A stretch of DNA of 64,000 nucleotides from JACKBC01 sp041391125 (GTDB lineage Bacteria; Chloroflexota; Anaerolineae; Caldilineales; Caldilineaceae), in the NCBI GenBank assembly GCA_041391125.1, contig JAWKON010000012.1, forward strand, positions 1-64,000, given 5' to 3'. A program made the position numbers and the translations under genes. How positions within the stretch are numbered: the stretch's first letter is position 1; every line of letters starts with the position of its first letter. The notes below the pieces were generated by a model. That model was not told the origin of the DNA and searched no databases. It was given only the letters and a program-made list of their open reading frames with translations. Positions 1 to 8,217 of this stretch are shown piece after piece.

Positions 1-18
1 AAATGATTTCCACAAACA

Positions 19-46
19 TGTCACCCTGTCACCCTGTCGCCCTGTC
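19..46. repeat. short 9-bp direct repeats
   Basis: About three tandem copies of a unit reading roughly CACCCTGTC lie just downstream of the amidohydrolase stop. The unit resembles the GACAAGGTGAC array at 24917-25085 read on the other strand. No gene is seen in bases 1-66. Confidence 0.5.
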
Positions 47-66
47 AAAATCACCCCTTAATCGTC

Positions 67-1287
67 TCACCGCTGCAACGCCGGATTCACCCAATAGGGC
101 GCCGGCGCTTCCGTCCACACCGGCATACTCAGCCCACCCGGATCGTACACAATCTTCCCCGCCCGCAGCGTCATGGCGCAAGCCAGCTTTTTGTCGCCGA
201 TGAGCTTGGCGCGGCCGCAGTCAATGTAGCCAAACTCGCCGCTTTGCAGGGTCAGCACGGCCACATCGGCCTCGGCGCCCACGCTCAAATGACCCAACTC
301 GGGGTGGCCGATTTCCTGAGCCGGCGTCACGGTGGAGCGGTAGATCACCTCCTGCAAGCCCATGCCGCAGCAGAGGATCTTGTTCATGGTGGTCAGCATG
401 TCGACCACCGTGCCGTGGACGTTGCCGGTGTGCAGATCGGTGCTGATCGAGTCGGGCTTAAAGCCATTTTGGATGGCCGGATAGGCGTTGCGGAACCAAA
501 AGCTGCCGGCGCCGTGGCCCACGTCGAAGATGACGCCGCGGGCGCGCGCTTCGTGCAGAAAGGCGTTGGGCTGGCCGTTGGCATCCACAATGGGAAATTG
601 CTGGGCGTACACGTGGGTGTGGATGTCGCCGGGGCGCATCTTCTCCAAAATGAGCTGCTCATAGCCCCGTTCGGGATAGCGCGGCCAAAAGTCCACCATG
701 ACCGGTTTGTGGCACAAATTGCCGGCGGCCACGGCGCGGTCCACAGCGGCCCATGGCGGATGCTCGTCATCCCAGGGCAGGCGCGTCCAATAATGCGCCG
801 TTTTCACGCCCACGCAGGCGTCGGGATACATCATGACGGTGGCCGCGCACAGCTCGGGGTCCATGGTCTTGATGTCCTGCTCAAAATCGCCGAGCATGCC
901 CAGGTCCACAATGTTGATGTAGGCGAAGATGCGCGTTTTGGCGCGGTCGATGACGGTGCGCTTAAAGTGCAAAAAATGCTTGGCCCCCGCCGTTCCCGTA
1001 TCCACCATGGTCGTCACGCCCGAGCGGAACGAATGCGAGTCGGCCATAACGCTGAGCCCTTCCGGCTCGCGCGTGTGATAGACATGCACGTGGATATCGA
1101 TGAGACCGGGCGTGATATAGTGGCCGCGCAGATCGATGGTTTGGGCGGCCAGCGCCGGGTTAATGTCCCGTGCGACGGCGGCCACGCGGTCGCCGGTAAT
1201 GGCTACATCCATCTGGCCGTCAATGTTGTTTTTGGGGTCGATGACGTGGCCGTTTTTGAGGAGTAAATCGTAGGATTTTTCAGACAT
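67..1287 (-). CDS. amidohydrolase/deacetylase family metallohydrolase (COG3964-like)
   Basis: 406-residue amidohydrolase-superfamily enzyme, expected to hydrolyse an amide or ester bond in the cytoplasm using two metals. Seen: the HxH motif at residues 66-68, a candidate bridging carboxylated lysine at 162 (context VGVKTA), metal histidines near 223 and 258, and the late aspartate at 284 (STDLHTG), all in the expected order. Full length for the dihydroorotase-like Atu3266/EF0837 group. Start chosen at 1287 because GGAAGG lies a few bases upstream. It follows the unknown gene 1390-1920 on the same strand, about 100 bases away, probably one transcript from the promoter at 1970-1998. In other genomes this family often neighbours a SelA-like PLP enzyme; one lies at 5275-6384 on the opposite strand. 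The substrate cannot be read from the sequence. Confidence 0.85.
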   Translation of the reverse strand: MSEKSYDLLLKNGHVIDPKNNIDGQMDVAITGDRVAAVARDINPALAAQTIDLRGHYITPGLIDIHVHVYHTREPEGLSVMADSHSFRSGVTTMVDTGTAGAKHFLHFKRTVIDRAKTRIFAYINIVDLGMLGDFEQDIKTMDPELCAATVMMYPDACVGVKTAHYWTRLPWDDEHPPWAAVDRAVAAGNLCHKPVMVDFWPRYPERGYEQLILEKMRPGDIHTHVYAQQFPIVDANGQPNAFLHEARARGVIFDVGHGAGSFWFRNAYPAIQNGFKPDSISTDLHTGNVHGTVVDMLTTMNKILCCGMGLQEVIYRSTVTPAQEIGHPELGHLSVGAEADVAVLTLQSGEFGYIDCGRAKLIGDKKLACAMTLRAGKIVYDPGGLSMPVWTEAPAPYWVNPALQR

Positions 1288-1389
1288 GGTTCGTTACCTT
1301 CCGCAGCTGGTGAGAAATTCATGCAGCGCGCAAATTCCTCTTCGTTGTGTTCAGTCAGAATATTTCCCAAATGGCCTGCGCCACGTCGC

Positions 1390-1920
1390 TCATTTCGGCT
1401 CTTCATGCAGCGCACGCTGATAGAGCGCGGTGGCGTAAAATTCATATGACGCCGCCTTGTCCGGCACATCCACCACGTGGACGGTAAAGCGGGCCGGCAC
1501 GCCGTTGTCTGGGCAATTTTCCTGGAAAAATTTGGCGTAGGCCGTGCGATATTCTGTGTACAGGCGCTGCTGTTCGGCGGCAAAGCCCTCGGGGTCCAGC
1601 AGTGGATTGGGCGATTTGGGCTGGCAGCCAAAGGCGTGGACTTCGATAAAATCCACATCAGCAATGGATTGGCAGATGCCCGCATCCTGCAGCCACTTTT
1701 CCCAGCAGCGAAAGACCAACGGAATCTCGCGCGCCGGGTCCATGGTGACCAGTTCGTCCAGGCCCAGCACGCTTTTGGCTGAATAGCCGCCGGTCAGCCC
1801 GGAGAAGTGGATTTTGAGATCGCCGTCCGGCTGCTCTTCGGTGACCAGGGCGGAAAGCACCGGCGCCTCGCCTGAATAATAATATGTAATTTTGCCGCGC
1901 TTTTTGACTGTAAAGGCCAT
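1390..1920 (-). CDS. conserved-looking protein of unknown function
   Basis: 176-residue soluble protein that I do not recognise. It has no signal peptide or membrane segment. The N-terminal third is rich in beta-type residues, the middle is acidic and aromatic, and the C-terminal part contains a charged helical stretch. The start at 1920 is preferred over 1932 because GGAG lies six bases before it. It is the first gene of a probable two-gene minus-strand unit with the amidohydrolase 67-1287 and has a good promoter upstream (1970-1998), which suggests a role linked to that enzyme. This link rests on position only. Confidence 0.6.
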   Translation of the reverse strand: MAFTVKKRGKITYYYSGEAPVLSALVTEEQPDGDLKIHFSGLTGGYSAKSVLGLDELVTMDPAREIPLVFRCWEKWLQDAGICQSIADVDFIEVHAFGCQPKSPNPLLDPEGFAAEQQRLYTEYRTAYAKFFQENCPDNGVPARFTVHVVDVPDKAASYEFYATALYQRALHEEPK

Positions 1921-1969
1921 GAGTTTCTCCATATGATGTTAGGGAATGGATGGAAAGGGGAACGCGTCT

Positions 1970-1998
1970 ATTATAATCACCATTGTAACGATGGACAA
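1970..1998 (-). promoter_or_regulatory. sigma70-type promoter for the 1920-67 minus-strand unit
   Basis: Read on the minus strand: TTGTCC (1998-1993), a 17-base spacer, then TATAAT (1975-1970). It lies about 50 bases before the start at 1920 and is oriented correctly. Confidence 0.6.
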
Positions 1999-2055
1999 GC
2001 AATGCAAATCCAGGGGGGCTCTGCGGTTTGGGGCAAGGCGGTCAACATTCTGACC

Positions 2056-2140
2056 AGAGCTGTCAGGTTCGGGTCAACCGGTACAGCCACATGTACCGCG
2101 TATATTTACTATACCCGAATGCGCCGAACCTGACAGCTCT
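2056..2140. repeat. long inverted repeat in the divergent intergenic region
   Basis: Arms 2056-2072 and 2124-2140 are perfect 17-base complements (AGAGCTGTCAGGTTCGG against its reverse complement), with about 51 bases between. A smaller GGTACA/TGTACC hairpin sits inside. It separates the divergently transcribed unknown gene (1920) and ctaG (2284), so it could be a regulatory or mobile-element remnant. Confidence 0.7.
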
Positions 2141-2283
2141 CACCGATGCATACATCTTCGTTCGCCCTCCAATATGAATGACGCTCGTTCATGGTTTGCA
2201 GTGCATCGAATAGAGTTAGCCGTGCTAAAATGGAGCAATCTGTTTGGTGTAGTTTGCATGTCAGGGTTCCCAAGGATACTCCT

Positions 2284-3213
2284 TTGTCCATCATAAACTG
2301 GGTTTGGCCAATAACCGTCATGATTTTGTTAGGGCTGACCACCATGCTCTACTGGCGCGGCTGGCGCAAGTTGCGCGTGGCCTTTCCCTACCTGGCCGAG
2401 CGCAGTCGGCTGGCCGCCTTCCTCACAGGCGTCATATTGCTAATATTGGCCACGGTGGCGCCGCTCATGGACTTGAGCCAGCACTATCTCTTTGCGCGGG
2501 CGTTGCAAAAGGTTTTCCTTGGCATGTTGGCGCCCAGTTTACTCTGGCTGAGCTGTCCGATTCATACGATTGTGTGGGGGCTGCCGACCAGTTTGCGGCG
2601 CCGCATGGCTCGCCGCCTCTTTTTCGATTCACACCTGCGCGGGTTGCTGCAACCGTTTATCCAGCCCGGCCTGTCGTGGCTCTTTTTCGTCATAACCTTT
2701 TCAATCTGGCACGAGCCGCACTACCTCACCTGGACCATGCAGACCGCCGCGGCCCATTACTTTTCGGTAATCTGGCTGTTTGGGGCGGCGTTGCTCTACT
2801 GGTCGCACATAATGTATACGGGGCTGCGCACGCATACGCGCCTTTCGGGCTGGTTCGTGTTCGTCTATCTGCTGGGCGTGGAAATCCCCAATATGTTTGT
2901 GGGTGTTTCCATGGCGTTTTCCAGCACGCCGCTGTATGAATATTATGTGCAATTACAAAATGCGACCGGTGGAGATTTGCAAAATGTACTGCGCGATCAG
3001 ATGTTGAGCGGCGGCCTCATCTGGGTGATTGGGAGTTTCGTTTACATCTCCACCATTGTACTGGTCTTCAATCGGCTCTTTAAATTGGAGCAAACGCTGC
3101 CTCCCATGCTCAGCCCTGACCGCGAGGCGGACGAGCGCTGGATTGCGCCCGGCTTGGAATATCGTGTGGTGCAAAATCGCTGGCGCCAGTTGCAGTCGGA
3201 AAAACAGGAATAG
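2284..3213 (+). CDS. ctaG: cytochrome c oxidase assembly factor CtaG (caa3 type)
   Basis: Polytopic membrane protein of about 309 residues matching the caa3_CtaG family, which assists assembly of haem-copper (caa3-type) oxidase. Seen: at least seven hydrophobic segments, the early RGWRKLR basic loop after the first helix, and histidine-rich membrane stretches such as DLSQHYLF and the WHEPHYL region that fit a copper-site chaperone. The TTG at 2284 is chosen because AAGGA (2272-2276) sits seven bases before it. The ATG-like starts at 2191 and 2230 lack a ribosome site, although the frame is open from 2191. No oxidase subunits are in the window, so the gene is separate from its complex. It is a marker of aerobic respiration. 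Confidence 0.85.
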   Translation: MSIINWVWPITVMILLGLTTMLYWRGWRKLRVAFPYLAERSRLAAFLTGVILLILATVAPLMDLSQHYLFARALQKVFLGMLAPSLLWLSCPIHTIVWGLPTSLRRRMARRLFFDSHLRGLLQPFIQPGLSWLFFVITFSIWHEPHYLTWTMQTAAAHYFSVIWLFGAALLYWSHIMYTGLRTHTRLSGWFVFVYLLGVEIPNMFVGVSMAFSSTPLYEYYVQLQNATGGDLQNVLRDQMLSGGLIWVIGSFVYISTIVLVFNRLFKLEQTLPPMLSPDREADERWIAPGLEYRVVQNRWRQLQSEKQE

Positions 3214-3228
3214 AATGCGGATTGTTTT

Positions 3229-3294
3229 TGATCAACAGATTACACAGATTGTACAGATTTTATAATCTTTTAAATCTGTGTAATCTGTTGATCA
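3229..3294. repeat. ATCTGTGTAATCTG palindrome, copy A
   Basis: Inverted arms TGATCAACAGATTACACAGA (3229-3248) and its near-perfect complement ending at 3294. This is one of several copies in the window (3687-3834, 39545-39608, partial 35416-35461). Copies A and B bracket rpmB. No coding capacity. Confidence 0.85.
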
Positions 3295-3442
3295 TATTCA
3301 CCCCTCCTGCGATTTGGGCTGGTTGTGAATTGAAGTTGGTATACCGCCAATTTGGCAAAATCGCGCCAATTGCAGTATTATCAAGCGTTGAAAATCTGAG
3401 AACTTATCGTGTAAAAAATGTTTGGAGATTCGGGAGAGCATT

Positions 3443-3679
3443 ATGGCAAAATGTAAACTAAGTGGTGTCGGCCCCATGCATGGCAATAACGACACCTTTT
3501 CGCATAAGCGGACCCGCCGCACCTGGCAGCCCAATGTGCAGAAACGTTCGATTTTTGTACCCGAACTGGGTCGCACGATCAAGATTCGCGCCTCGTCGCG
3601 GGCCATGAAAACGGTCAACAAGATTGGCCTGATGGCCTATTTGCGCAAAAATGGCCTGAGCCTCAAAGACGTTTCATAA
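3443..3679 (+). CDS. rpmB: 50S ribosomal protein L28
   Basis: 78-residue basic protein, full length for bacterial L28. It is a component of the large ribosomal subunit. Seen: the N-terminal MAKCKLSG start typical of the family, the SHKRTRRTWQPN RNA-binding stretch, and the late basic segment with RAMKTVNK. The start at 3443 is supported by GGGAGAG at 3432-3438. The in-frame start at 3422 adds seven non-homologous residues and is rejected. It is monocistronic and isolated from other ribosomal genes, flanked on both sides by copies of the same palindromic repeat (3229-3294 and 3687-3834). Confidence 0.95.
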   Translation: MAKCKLSGVGPMHGNNDTFSHKRTRRTWQPNVQKRSIFVPELGRTIKIRASSRAMKTVNKIGLMAYLRKNGLSLKDVS

Positions 3680-3686
3680 GAGTGAT

Positions 3687-3834
3687 TGATCAGCAGATTA
3701 CACAGATTTCCCAGATTAAAAACAAGGCTCTTTATGTATTCCATGGATGTCATGGTGAGTTACGCATGTCAACTCCTTGAAACACATATTGAGCCAAAAA
3801 CAAAATCTTTAAAATCTGCGTAATCTGCTGATCA
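3687..3834. repeat. ATCTGTGTAATCTG palindrome, copy B (long loop)
   Basis: Same arms as copy A but with about 100 bases between them. The outer arms read TGATCAGCAG and CTGCTGATCA where copy A has CAACAG and CTGTTG. The change is compensated on both arms, so complementarity has been kept. It also acts as the downstream border of rpmB. Confidence 0.75.
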
Positions 3835-3912
3835 TCATAAACATCTATAAAAATGAAATAGAGGTGTGCGATAGAATCGACTATTTGGTCGGCGTACCGC
3901 ACACTTCTTTTT

Positions 3913-3985
3913 TATACCTGCGGTTGTCATAAATTAACCTTTTCTACCTGTGTCAAAAGGCTAATTTATGACAGAGCCAAGTATA
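3913..3985. repeat. TA-flanked hairpin element, copy 1
   Basis: Ends TATACCTGCGGTTG and CAGAGCCAAGTATA enclose complementary stems built on TCATAAATTAAC. It ends 10 bases before the ATG at 3996, so it forms most of that gene's leader. Related copies: 14852-14924, 20834-20905, 21008-21093 (reversed, different stem), 62239-62322 (different stem). TA dinucleotides flank both ends. Confidence 0.8.
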
Positions 3986-3995
3986 TCTTTTCAAA

Positions 3996-5249
3996 ATGGA
4001 CCTGCGCTTTCTCGCCAAAGATTCCACCTGGGCGACGGAACTGGATCGCCTTTATGCTGCTTTGGGCGCGCCCCACAATGCACGCTTGCTGCCGCGCCAT
4101 TTTACCGAGGCGGTGTTGCCCAAATTGGGCGGCAAGATTGCGCTTTTTATGGAAAATGGTCGCGAGATAGGCATAGGTTTCCTGTTTCCGCGCGCAGACG
4201 ATCAAAGCAAGCCGCCCGGCGTGGCGCCCAAACCGACCTTCACCCTGCGTTTACATGCACTCTCGGCTGAAGCCCAAGCCCAACATACCCCTGCCGACTT
4301 TACACGCCTGCTCCACCAGCATCTGCCCAATGCACATATTGTCTATTACGATCCTGCCGCATCGCAGACCTACACCGCCACCCATCATGCCTTTGATGCC
4401 GTGGACATTGGACACCCGGGCGCCGATGAAGTTGACCCCATCCGCCAGACGCATCAGCAGATCTGGGGCAGTCCGCCCGAATCGCTCTATCCGGTTGATA
4501 TGTATAGCGATGGATTTGGGTTGGGGACTGCGCTGACCGCACGTGTGGAGGGGGCGGTGGCCGGTTTTCTCTTTGGCTTTTATCGCGTGGGCGGTTCGGC
4601 CTTGCCCGCCGACTGGGCGCCGCGTTTTGGCGGCCAATGGCGCATTGAATCGCAGGCCATGGGCGTACTGCCCGTTCACCGCGGCAAACGGCTGGCCTAT
4701 TTGCTCAAGTGGGAACAGGCGCGGCTGGCCCGGCAGCAGAGCGTCAGCCTGATCAACTGGACGGCCGATCCGCTGCAATTTGCCAACGCAGCACTCAATT
4801 TTGGGCTGTTGCGGGCGGTGGCCTTTGATTTTTACCCCAATCTCTATCCTTTTCGCAATGAGCTGAATCAGGCGCCCGCTTCACGCTTTGGGCTAACCTG
4901 GCTGGTAAACACGCCGCGCGTCACCGCGCTCTCTCCCCAAGGTGCACAAGCGGCGATATTAGATCTGCGCGAGGCGCCCGCCGTACAGCGCATCAACCAG
5001 GGCGTGCAGCAAATTGCCGACCCCACCGCCGACAAGATCGCCATCGAAATCCCCGCCGATTGGACCACCATGCAGCGCGCCAATCTCGAGCAAACGCTGG
5101 CCTGGCGCCGCGCCACCGATACTCTCTTTGCTCAATACATCGGCTGTCAGACCGGCCAATACGCGGTCACCGGCGTGGGCGTTGATGCAGACCGGCGCTT
5201 CTTGATTGCTGAAAAAGTCAGCGATTCACTTTGGGAAATATTGTCGTAA
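3996..5249 (+). CDS. GNAT-superfamily acetyltransferase (COG3375-like)
   Basis: 417-residue cytoplasmic protein. The core at residues about 130-300 matches the COG3375 predicted-acetyltransferase pattern: SQAMGVLPVHRGK (the acetyl-CoA loop with the R-G-K turn), then LINWTADPLQ and FGLLRAVAFDFYPNLY. These would bind acetyl-CoA and transfer the acetyl group to an unknown acceptor. The N-terminal 120 residues and C-terminal 90 residues are extra, with no motif I know. The start at 3996 has no clear ribosome site and follows the hairpin element 3913-3985 directly, which suggests structure-dependent or leaderless translation. The next gene (5275) follows after 25 bases, so the two probably share a transcript. 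Confidence 0.7.
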   Translation: MDLRFLAKDSTWATELDRLYAALGAPHNARLLPRHFTEAVLPKLGGKIALFMENGREIGIGFLFPRADDQSKPPGVAPKPTFTLRLHALSAEAQAQHTPADFTRLLHQHLPNAHIVYYDPAASQTYTATHHAFDAVDIGHPGADEVDPIRQTHQQIWGSPPESLYPVDMYSDGFGLGTALTARVEGAVAGFLFGFYRVGGSALPADWAPRFGGQWRIESQAMGVLPVHRGKRLAYLLKWEQARLARQQSVSLINWTADPLQFANAALNFGLLRAVAFDFYPNLYPFRNELNQAPASRFGLTWLVNTPRVTALSPQGAQAAILDLREAPAVQRINQGVQQIADPTADKIAIEIPADWTTMQRANLEQTLAWRRATDTLFAQYIGCQTGQYAVTGVGVDADRRFLIAEKVSDSLWEILS

Positions 5250-5274
5250 AGCAACCACACCCAGGAGGAAACCA

Positions 5275-6384
5275 ATGAGCATTTATGACGAACTGGGCGT
5301 ACGCCCCATTATTAACGCCAGCGCCACGCTCACCCGCTTAGGCGGCTCGATTATGCCGCCGGAAGTGGTGGCCGCCATGCAGGAAGCGTCGCGTCACTTT
5401 ATTGATTTGGATCAATTGCAGCGCCGCGTGGGTGAACGGCTGGCTGAGTTGACGCACAACGAGGCGGCGTATGTGAGCTGCGGGGCGGCGGCGGGGCTGG
5501 TGTTGGCCACGGCGGCTTGCGTGGCCGGCAATGATCCGGCGGCCATTGCCCAACTGCCGGACACCACCGGGCTAAAAAATGAGGTCATCATCCACAAATC
5601 GCATCGCAACGGCTACGATCATGCCGTGCGCCAGGTGGGGGTCAAGCTGGTGGAGATTGGCATGGCGCTTTCTACGGCCGAATGGGAGCTGGAAGCCGCC
5701 ATCAATGAAAAGACGGCGGCCATTTTCTGGTTTCAGGGCGGCATGACCGGGCGCGGCGATCTGCCCATGACCAAGGTGATCGAGATTGCCAATCGTCACA
5801 ACGTGCCGGTGGTGATAGACGGTGCGGCCCAGGTGCCGCCCACCGAGAATCTGTGGAAGTGGACGCAGATGGGCGCCGCATTGGCCATCTTTAGCGGCGG
5901 CAAAGACCTGCATGGCCCTCAATCCAGCGGGCTGGTGGTGGGGCGCAAGGATCTGATCGAGGCCATGCGCATCAACGGCAACCCCAACCACAGCATTGGG
6001 CGGCCCATGAAGGTGGGCAAGGAAGAGATGGTGGGGCTGCTCAAGGCGGTGGAACTCTATTTACAGATCGACCAGGAAGCGCGGGCGTCCCAATATGAAG
6101 AGACGGTCACCGGCTGGTGCCTCGAGCTGAATAAGCTGCCGGGCGTGCTGGCGGAACGTTCGTTCCCCAATGAGGCCGGCCAACCGCTGCCGCGCGCCCT
6201 GGTGCGCATTGATGCGGCCAAAGCCGGCCAATCGCGCAATGATGTGGTGGCGGCGCTGCTCAACGGCACGCCGGCCATTGCTGTTTCCAACGCCGGCGAC
6301 AACGGCATCTACCTCAACCCCATGACGCTGGCGGACGGCGAAGAAGAGATTGTGCTGCGCCGGTTACAGGAAATTCTGCAATAG
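5275..6384 (+). CDS. SelA-like PLP-dependent enzyme (aminotransferase class V fold)
   Basis: 369-residue pyridoxal-phosphate enzyme related to L-seryl-tRNA selenium transferase and D-glucosaminate-6-phosphate ammonia-lyase (DgaE). Seen: PLP-ring aspartate at 182 (VVIDGAAQ) and the Schiff-base lysine at 210 in SGGKDLHGPQ. Length and motif order fit the SelA-like enzymes that act on small sugar or amino acids rather than on tRNA; no selC or selB is present. The start at 5275 is fixed by AGGAGG (5263-5268) seven bases before it. The longer frame from 5206 overlaps the previous gene and is rejected. In other genomes such enzymes pair with COG3964 amidohydrolases; here the amidohydrolase is 4 kb away at 67-1287. 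Substrate unknown. Confidence 0.8.
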   Translation: MSIYDELGVRPIINASATLTRLGGSIMPPEVVAAMQEASRHFIDLDQLQRRVGERLAELTHNEAAYVSCGAAAGLVLATAACVAGNDPAAIAQLPDTTGLKNEVIIHKSHRNGYDHAVRQVGVKLVEIGMALSTAEWELEAAINEKTAAIFWFQGGMTGRGDLPMTKVIEIANRHNVPVVIDGAAQVPPTENLWKWTQMGAALAIFSGGKDLHGPQSSGLVVGRKDLIEAMRINGNPNHSIGRPMKVGKEEMVGLLKAVELYLQIDQEARASQYEETVTGWCLELNKLPGVLAERSFPNEAGQPLPRALVRIDAAKAGQSRNDVVAALLNGTPAIAVSNAGDNGIYLNPMTLADGEEEIVLRRLQEILQ

Positions 6385-6452
6385 CGCCAGAAGCCGCCCG
6401 ACGCAATTCAATCGGGATATATATTTCAATTTTCCGTTTTCGATTTTCAATT

Positions 6453-6505
6453 GTAACTACCAAGCCGTTCCTTGAGTTTGTCGAAGGGAATGGCTTGGTA
6501 GTTAC
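6453..6505. repeat. GTAACTACCAAGCC inverted-repeat element, short form
   Basis: 53-bp element with ends GTAACTACCAAGCC and GGCTTGGTAGTTAC around a TGTCGAAGG core. It is the shortest member of the family found at 20718, 33817 and 35479. No direct target duplication is visible here. The flanks form a further TTTTCAATT-type inverted repeat, as if the element sat inside an older palindrome. Confidence 0.8.
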
Positions 6506-7024
6506 AAACGGAAAATTGAAAATGAACAGATACCTCTCCGCAAGCTGCATGTCAGTCCACTCTTTGATCACCTGTCAGCCAATTGAAAGAAATCAACATA
6601 CCATTCTGAGCTAAAATTGCGTCAACTGTAATATGTTTTTCTGGCGATGCTTAAGGTAGTTCCTCATTATACTCCTTCATAGTTTCACTTCTGATCTCCG
6701 CAGCATCACGCATAACAACTGGTGGCCTGGTGTGGGCCGCTCCAAAATTTTCGTGCGAAATCAGCATTTGTGAGCGCGCCCGTTCATCAGTTTCTGCGTC
6801 TTCACCTTTTGCCGCCAAACCGCGTTCAGACCCGTGTCATAAACAGAACCTATATCGGCATACTATTCCGTATTCCAGAATTTATGATCAGCAGGTTTGA
6901 CCAATTATGTAGAGTCTAAGCCTGCGCAATTGGCAATCTTGTCGATGCAACTTCTTTGGTTTTTCAATGATCGTCGGTACGGCTTCGTTTAGCACCCATG
7001 TTGTTAGCTTGACAAAGGGGTATC
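6506..7024. other. intergenic region, no gene seen
   Basis: About 520 bases before the membrane-anchored gene at 7025. Frames are broken by stops, and no promoter of good quality or conserved RNA was recognised. Only the ribosome site AAAGGGG just before 7025 is clear. Confidence 0.5.
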
Positions 7025-8089
7025 ATGAGCATTTTGAGAGAAAATATTGTTTATACCATCCTGGCGCTTGTGGCCATCGTCCTGATTGGCGTGACGATTG
7101 GATTGCAATTGGTCATCATCACAGGGCAAAATCCCACCGTACTCACAGGCGCCGCCCAGCAGGCCACTCAGCAATCGGCAAACGCCAACGGGCAGCAGGT
7201 TGCTTTTGCTGTCGCGACCGTGACGGCGACCCCGGCTGTTCTCATCATTCAGCCCGCACCGATTGGCCAAACGCAGGACAATCCCACCGCCCCTGTGCAG
7301 AATAACCCTGTGCAGAATAACCCTGTGCAGAATAACCCTGTGCAGAATAACCCTGTGCAGGACAACCCTGCGCAAGAAGCGCCGAGCGATGAGGCCCAGG
7401 CCGCGCCCACCGAGCCGGCCGCCGTGGAGCCAACCGCCACCGAACCGCCGCAAACCGCCGCCGAGCAGGCGCCTGTCGACACACCTGTGGTCGCGCCCAC
7501 AGAGTCGCCCACATCAGTGCCACCCACGCCACTACCACCTACGCCAGCGCCGCCCACGCCCGTTCCCCCCACTGCCACAGATACGCCCACGGTTGCGCCC
7601 ACAGAGTCGCCCACGCCGGTTGATACGGCCGCATTTCATATTGGGTTTGCCAATCGCGGATATGGGTGCCCCCTTGTTTCGCAAATTGTGGAGCGCATTT
7701 TGGAGGAGCGTTTGGACACTTCGACGGCGCTGGTGAACTTTGACACCGTCGAATCGATGTTCCGCGCAGTGGCCAATAACGAGATCGACATGACGCTGTG
7801 CTATTTGGACCCGGATGATCGCGAAATTCTGCGCGGCGACAACAAGCGCACCATTGGCTTCAAAATGGTGCAGCTCGGGTCGCAATATTGGGAAAATGGC
7901 AACCAGAAGCTGCAAATGTGGGTCAATCTGCCCACCATGAGCGAACTGCGCACCACCGAGCATACCTGTATGTTAAATTTCTTTTATTCTCTCCGTTTTG
8001 TCGAATCAGATTTGCAAACTATCGATGTAGATGACTGGCTGGATACCCACGCGGCCGATATTGATGGATGGGTAAATTGTGAATCTTGA
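7025..8089 (+). CDS. membrane-anchored four-cysteine protein with Pro/Thr linker (OpuAC-array paralogue)
   Basis: 354-residue protein. One N-terminal membrane segment (about 8-33) is followed by five NPVQN-type repeats (about 89-115), a long Pro/Thr/Ala-rich spacer (to about 200) and a C-terminal domain (about 203-354) outside the membrane. That domain has cysteines at 215, 259, 315 and 352, the motif MTLCYLDPDDRE and an ending WVNC. The same four-cysteine layout and motif occur in 19269-20108, so the two are paralogues. The domain resembles one lobe of an OpuAC binding domain (compare EIDMTLCY with the EIDVY-like motif of that family). AAGGGG lies four bases before the start. It precedes the giant binding protein at 8218 and likely works with it. 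Function unknown; solute sensing or capture at the cell surface is an inference. Confidence 0.65.
   Translation: MSILRENIVYTILALVAIVLIGVTIGLQLVIITGQNPTVLTGAAQQATQQSANANGQQVAFAVATVTATPAVLIIQPAPIGQTQDNPTAPVQNNPVQNNPVQNNPVQNNPVQDNPAQEAPSDEAQAAPTEPAAVEPTATEPPQTAAEQAPVDTPVVAPTESPTSVPPTPLPPTPAPPTPVPPTATDTPTVAPTESPTPVDTAAFHIGFANRGYGCPLVSQIVERILEERLDTSTALVNFDTVESMFRAVANNEIDMTLCYLDPDDREILRGDNKRTIGFKMVQLGSQYWENGNQKLQMWVNLPTMSELRTTEHTCMLNFFYSLRFVESDLQTIDVDDWLDTHAADIDGWVNCES
7292..7366 (+). repeat. 15-bp coding tandem repeat
   Basis: Five copies of CCTGTGCAGAATAAC, the last with small changes, encode the repeated NPVQN block in the linker of the gene 7025-8089. Near-identical copies imply recent slippage and likely length variation between strains. 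Confidence 0.85.
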
Positions 8090-8217
8090 TCTTAGAAACA
8101 ACCGCATTATCAACCGATCGCAACGGCAAGCAATAGCGGCGGCCGCGTTTTGCGAATCCGCCCTCTGCATTGCCAACACCGTTGCGATGTGTTGATTACA
8201 GTCAGGAGTTATTGTTT

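Noticed and set aside
244..1266. Long plus-strand frame of 340 codons
   Set aside because: It is antisense to the amidohydrolase, with His/Gly/Ala-rich composition typical of a GC-codon shadow.
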